Positions 5,151-6,844 of a DNA stretch of 6,844 nt are shown here, piece by piece. The first letter of the stretch is position 1. Every line of letters begins with the position of its first letter. The notes beneath the pieces were generated by a model. That model worked only from the letters and a program-made list of their open reading frames with translations, was not told the DNA's origin and did not search any database. Made by a program: the position numbers and the translations under genes. Source of the DNA: Actinomycetes bacterium (lineage in GTDB: Bacteria > Actinomycetota > Acidimicrobiia > Acidimicrobiales > Palsa-688); the NCBI GenBank assembly GCA_021819345.1, contig JAKARG010000177.1, positions 1 to 6,844 on the forward strand. The letters run 5' to 3'.

Positions 5151-6032
5151 ATGGCCACCACCGACGATGACGCCCCGTCCCTCTCACCGTTCGACACCTT
5201 GGAGGAGACCTTCCGGCTGCTCTGCACCGGGCCCCGCCCCCTCGCCCTCGACGGGAGCGCCGTCCCCGGCCTCCCCGACCGGGAGATCCCCCTCGTCGAG
5301 CTGCGTGCCATGCTTTTGCACCCCTCGGTCGACTACCCGGTGCGCGACGCGGCGCTCGGCGCGCTCGTGGCCGCGGCCAATACCGAGGGCGGGCGCTCGA
5401 GCATCGGCCTCGCCGGGGTGATGCTGCCGGGGCTGCGCCGGGCGATCTTCCCGCTGTTCGAGGCCCGCCCCGACAAGCTCGACGACCTCGAGGCCGAGGC
5501 CATCGTCGGCCTGCTCCGCTCGCTCGAGTGCTGCCGGCCGGGGCGCCCGAGGGTGGCGTCGTGGCTGTGCTGGCGATCCCGGATCGCAGCGGCCCGCCTG
5601 CTGCGAAGAGAGCTCGCCGAGCGGGCCGGCCCGGGCGCAGACCCGGTCTCGGCCGCGCCGCCGCGCCCGTGGGGGCACCCGGACTTCGTCTTGGCCCACG
5701 TCGTCGCCGCCGGGGTGATCTGCGAGGAAGACGCCGATCTCATCGCTACGACACGCCTGGAGCACCAGAGCCTCGAAGAGGCCGCCCGGGCGCTTCGGAT
5801 CTCCTACAAGGCGTGCCAGCTGCGCCGGGCGAGAGCCGAGGCGACCCTCGCCGCCCACCTGCGCTCCGACAACTATTCCCCGCTCGACTTTGTTGAAAAA
5901 CGGCCTCGGACCCCATGTTCTTGTCGTAGGGGTCGTCCCCGCGACGCGAGCGGAGCGGACCGGCGACCGGGCAAGCGTCGCTCGAGCCCTGACCGAGGAG
6001 GTGAGAGTGCCCAGCCCGGCCCGCCCGCATGA
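5151..6032 (+). CDS. Sigma-70-like / HTH regulatory protein with an extended C-terminus
   Basis: Encodes 293 residues. Start ATG 5151 is chosen for AAAGGAG (5137-5143) with a 7-base spacer; the in-frame ATG at 5121 has no ribosome binding site. Residues about 64-158 are helical and end in RPRVASWLCWRSRIAAARLL, a basic, Trp-containing stretch resembling sigma region 2. Residues 194-238 (EDADLIATTRLEHQSLEEAA then RALRISYKACQLRRARAEAT) resemble sigma region 4.2: a SLEEAARAL helix, turn, then a recognition helix. The likely role is to direct transcription of element genes. From about residue 244 the sequence changes to Arg/Pro/Ser-rich text, and codons 246-263 (GAC TTT GTT GAA AAA ...) use A/T third bases unlike the rest, because the frame runs through the right promoter-like element. 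The functional protein may end near residue 240. Sigma activity is inferred; a generic HTH regulator is the alternative. Confidence 0.72.
   Translation: MATTDDDAPSLSPFDTLEETFRLLCTGPRPLALDGSAVPGLPDREIPLVELRAMLLHPSVDYPVRDAALGALVAAANTEGGRSSIGLAGVMLPGLRRAIFPLFEARPDKLDDLEAEAIVGLLRSLECCRPGRPRVASWLCWRSRIAAARLLRRELAERAGPGADPVSAAPPRPWGHPDFVLAHVVAAGVICEEDADLIATTRLEHQSLEEAARALRISYKACQLRRARAEATLAAHLRSDNYSPLDFVEKRPRTPCSCRRGRPRDASGADRRPGKRRSSPDRGGESAQPGPPA
5885..5922 (+). promoter_or_regulatory. Outward promoter-like element, right copy
   Basis: CGACTTTGTTGAAAA, 11 unconserved bases, CCCCATGTTCTT: an inverted counterpart of 4099-4062 with identical block spacing. TTGAAA is at 5893-5898 and TGTTCT at 5916-5921, 17 bp apart. 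It faces right, toward the pilin gene. A short palindrome GGGG-TCGT-CCCC (5929-5940) follows at the expected transcript start, a possible operator or hairpin. It overlaps the 3' part of the sigma-like gene. Confidence 0.65.
5964..5979 (+). repeat. 16-bp direct repeat, right copy
   Basis: CGACCGGGCAAGCGTC, exact match to 4041-4056, here about 40 bp downstream of the right promoter-like element. Confidence 0.6.
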
Positions 6033-6363
6033 CGGCGGGGACGACCCCAGAGCCCGAGGCCCGACGAGGCCACGACCAAGGAGGCCACCACGACCCATCC
6101 CACACCCCGAGACCCAGCCGGCGAAGCGCCGGGGCCGAGCGAGCACGAAGAGCCCCGGGCGGCGCGGAGCGAGCGCCTCGCGCCCCGAGGGCGCCGGCCA
6201 GGTCGCCGCCGGACAGCCGGGCACCACCGAGCGCCCGGGGCTCGTATCCCGGGCACGGCACGACGCCTGGGGCTCGTCGTGGCCATCGCCGCAGCGCTGC
6301 TGGTCGGGCTCGCCTCACCGGCGTACGCGGCAAGCGGGGCGACCCAGACCCTCAGCGGGCTGA
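6007..6363 (+). CDS. Possible small Arg/Pro-rich ORF or 5' part of a frameshifted pilin gene
   Basis: GTG 6007 has an unusually complete ribosome binding site, AGGAGGTGA (5996-6004), with 5 bases between GGAGG and GTG. The frame encodes 118 residues, rich in Arg, Pro, Gly and Ser, with no recognisable domain. Between about 6140 and 6270 this frame has the most typical codon usage of the three (mostly G/C third bases, text such as EGAGQVAAGQPGTTERPGL). It then ends inside the pilin gene. An extra G in the GGGG run at 6269-6272, or a -1 slip there, would join it to the pilin frame as DAW-GLVVAIAAALLVGLASP. It is therefore either a leader/overlapping peptide, a chance frame, or the true beginning of the pilin precursor. 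Confidence 0.3.
   Translation: MPSPARPHDGGDDPRARGPTRPRPRRPPRPIPHPETQPAKRRGRASTKSPGRRGASASRPEGAGQVAAGQPGTTERPGLVSRARHDAWGSSWPSPQRCWSGSPHRRTRQAGRPRPSAG
6078..6092 (+). promoter_or_regulatory. Perfect ribosome binding site before an in-frame ACG
   Basis: AAGGAGG (6078-6084), a 5-base spacer CCACC, then ACG (6090-6092) followed by ACC. The layout copies AAGGAGCCACCATG at 4218-4231, with ACG where ATG is expected. ACG 6090 is in frame with the pilin and would give a 162-residue precursor whose basic part ends in ARRLGLVVAIAAALLVGLAS. Confidence 0.5.
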
Positions 6364-6578
6364 TCTCGAACCTCACGAGCTGGATCGTCGGGATCCTGGC
6401 AGGGGTGGCCACGCTGTTTCTCACCATCGGCGGGCTGCGCTACCTGACCGCCGGCGGGGACCCTGGCCAGGTCGAGAAGGCGAAGACCGCCCTCAAGTCC
6501 GCGGCCGTCGGCTACGCGCTCGCCATCTTGGCCCCGCTCATCGTCTCGATCCTCGCCTCCCTCGTCGGCGGCGGGTGA
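6279..6578 (+). CDS. Type IV secretion system pilin-like protein (VirB2/TrbC-like)
   Basis: Small exported membrane protein expected to form the conjugation pilus. From GTG 6279 it has 99 residues: hydrophobic signal core ending in SPAYA (cleavage near residue 17), first membrane helix about 33-53, then GGLRYLTAGGDPGQVEKA (51-68), a short cytoplasmic-loop signature characteristic of the actinobacterial T4SS pilin family, second membrane helix about 74-95, and a GGG end. GTG 6279 is the only ATG/GTG/TTG in frame after the stop at 6030, but it has no ribosome binding site and cuts the signal peptide short. The frame continues upstream with RIPGTARRLGLVV, which supplies the missing basic n-region, so translation probably begins earlier (ACG 6090, or via frameshift from GTG 6007). 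Its TGA overlaps the next ATG (TGATG). The family assignment rests on this signature and the two-helix layout. Confidence 0.82.
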   Translation: MAIAAALLVGLASPAYAASGATQTLSGLISNLTSWIVGILAGVATLFLTIGGLRYLTAGGDPGQVEKAKTALKSAAVGYALAILAPLIVSILASLVGGG

Positions 6579-6844
6579 TGCGCCGCATCGCGAGCTTGCA
6601 ACCACGCCACCCGCTGCTCCTCACGGCGGGCGTCGGCTTCGGGGTGCTCGCCCTCGCCACGGCCGGCCACCGCCCGGCCCCGGCCAGCTCCGCGGCTGCG
6701 GGCACCACAGCGATCGTGCTCACCGCCGCCCACACCTCAGTGGCGACCACCGGGACACCAGGGACACCAGGGACGGCGGGTTCCGGCGCGGCCGTGCCGG
6801 GCACGTCCGGCTCGGGGACCTCGGGCACCTCCGGTTCGGCGCCT
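6578..6844 (+). CDS. Exported or membrane-anchored low-complexity protein, 3' end cut by window
   Basis: ATG 6578 overlaps the pilin stop (TGATG), so it is coupled to the pilin in a conjugation operon. 89 codons are visible without a stop. The N-terminus MRRIASLQPRHPLLLTAGVG, continuing FGVLALATAGHRPAPASS, looks like a signal peptide or single membrane anchor. The rest is Gly/Ser/Thr/Pro/Ala-rich and probably disordered (TTGTPGTPGTAGSG, GTSGSGTSGTSGSAP). No domain is recognised in the visible part. Position after the pilin suggests a further component of the secretion machinery or a surface protein. Confidence 0.72.
   Translation, partial: MRRIASLQPRHPLLLTAGVGFGVLALATAGHRPAPASSAAAGTTAIVLTAAHTSVATTGTPGTPGTAGSGAAVPGTSGSGTSGTSGSAP
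6752..6774 (+). repeat. 9-bp tandem repeat inside the last gene
   Basis: GGGACACCA occurs twice head to tail and is followed by GGGAC (2.5 units). It keeps the reading frame and encodes GTP-GTP-GT, a possible site of length variation. Confidence 0.7.

Noticed and set aside
4062..5922. Terminal inverted repeats of a transposon or insertion sequence
   Set aside because: No transposase between them and no target-site duplication seen; the conserved blocks have promoter-like spacing and each heads a gene cluster.
5184..6227. 347-residue minus-strand frame opposite the sigma-like gene
   Set aside because: No domain, no ribosome binding site; antisense to a gene with a good start and HTH motif.

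Overview
The window is very GC-rich throughout, with strong G/C preference at third codon positions, ATG/GTG starts and AAGGAG-type ribosome binding sites. Its gene families (phage-type tyrosine integrase, excisionase-like HTH protein, type IV secretion pilin) point to an integrated conjugative or mobilizable element in a high-GC Gram-positive bacterium (Actinomycetota). The exact host cannot be read from the sequence.

Layout. The left arm (about 1-4030) is one leftward gene cluster: two tandem paralogous DNA methyltransferases (4030-3116 and 3126-2206, overlapping by 11 bp), a small excisionase-like HTH protein (2080-1685), and a tyrosine integrase (1685 to beyond base 1) whose start overlaps the stop of the HTH gene (TGATG). 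The centre (about 4100-5880) points rightward. It holds a protein with two winged-helix domains (4229-4762), a 388-bp gap packed with a 9-bp box CTACCCCGC/GCGGGGTAG, and a sigma-70-like HTH protein (5151-6032). The right arm (6007 onward) starts a rightward conjugation module: a type IV secretion pilin with a problematic start, then a TGATG-coupled, Gly/Ser/Thr/Pro-rich envelope protein that runs off the window.

Two regulatory patterns stand out. (1) The central module is flanked by two near-identical 38-bp promoter-like elements facing outward, one before the leftward methyltransferase-integrase cluster (4099-4062) and one before the rightward conjugation genes (5885-5922). Each has CGAYTTTGTTGAAAA, 11 variable bases, then CCCCATGTTCTT. 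The hypothesis is that both arms are switched on together, perhaps by the sigma-like protein encoded between them. (2) The gap between the two central regulator genes carries eight exact and two degenerate 9-bp boxes, mostly 21-23 bp apart (two helical turns), as expected of an operator array, replication origin or centromere bound cooperatively by a small DNA-binding protein.

Together the window reads as the control centre of a mobile element: a regulatory core with a bound array, an excision/methylation arm and a conjugation arm. No relaxase, coupling protein, replication protein, tRNA, rRNA, CRISPR or insertion sequence is visible, and the attachment site is presumably beyond the left edge.
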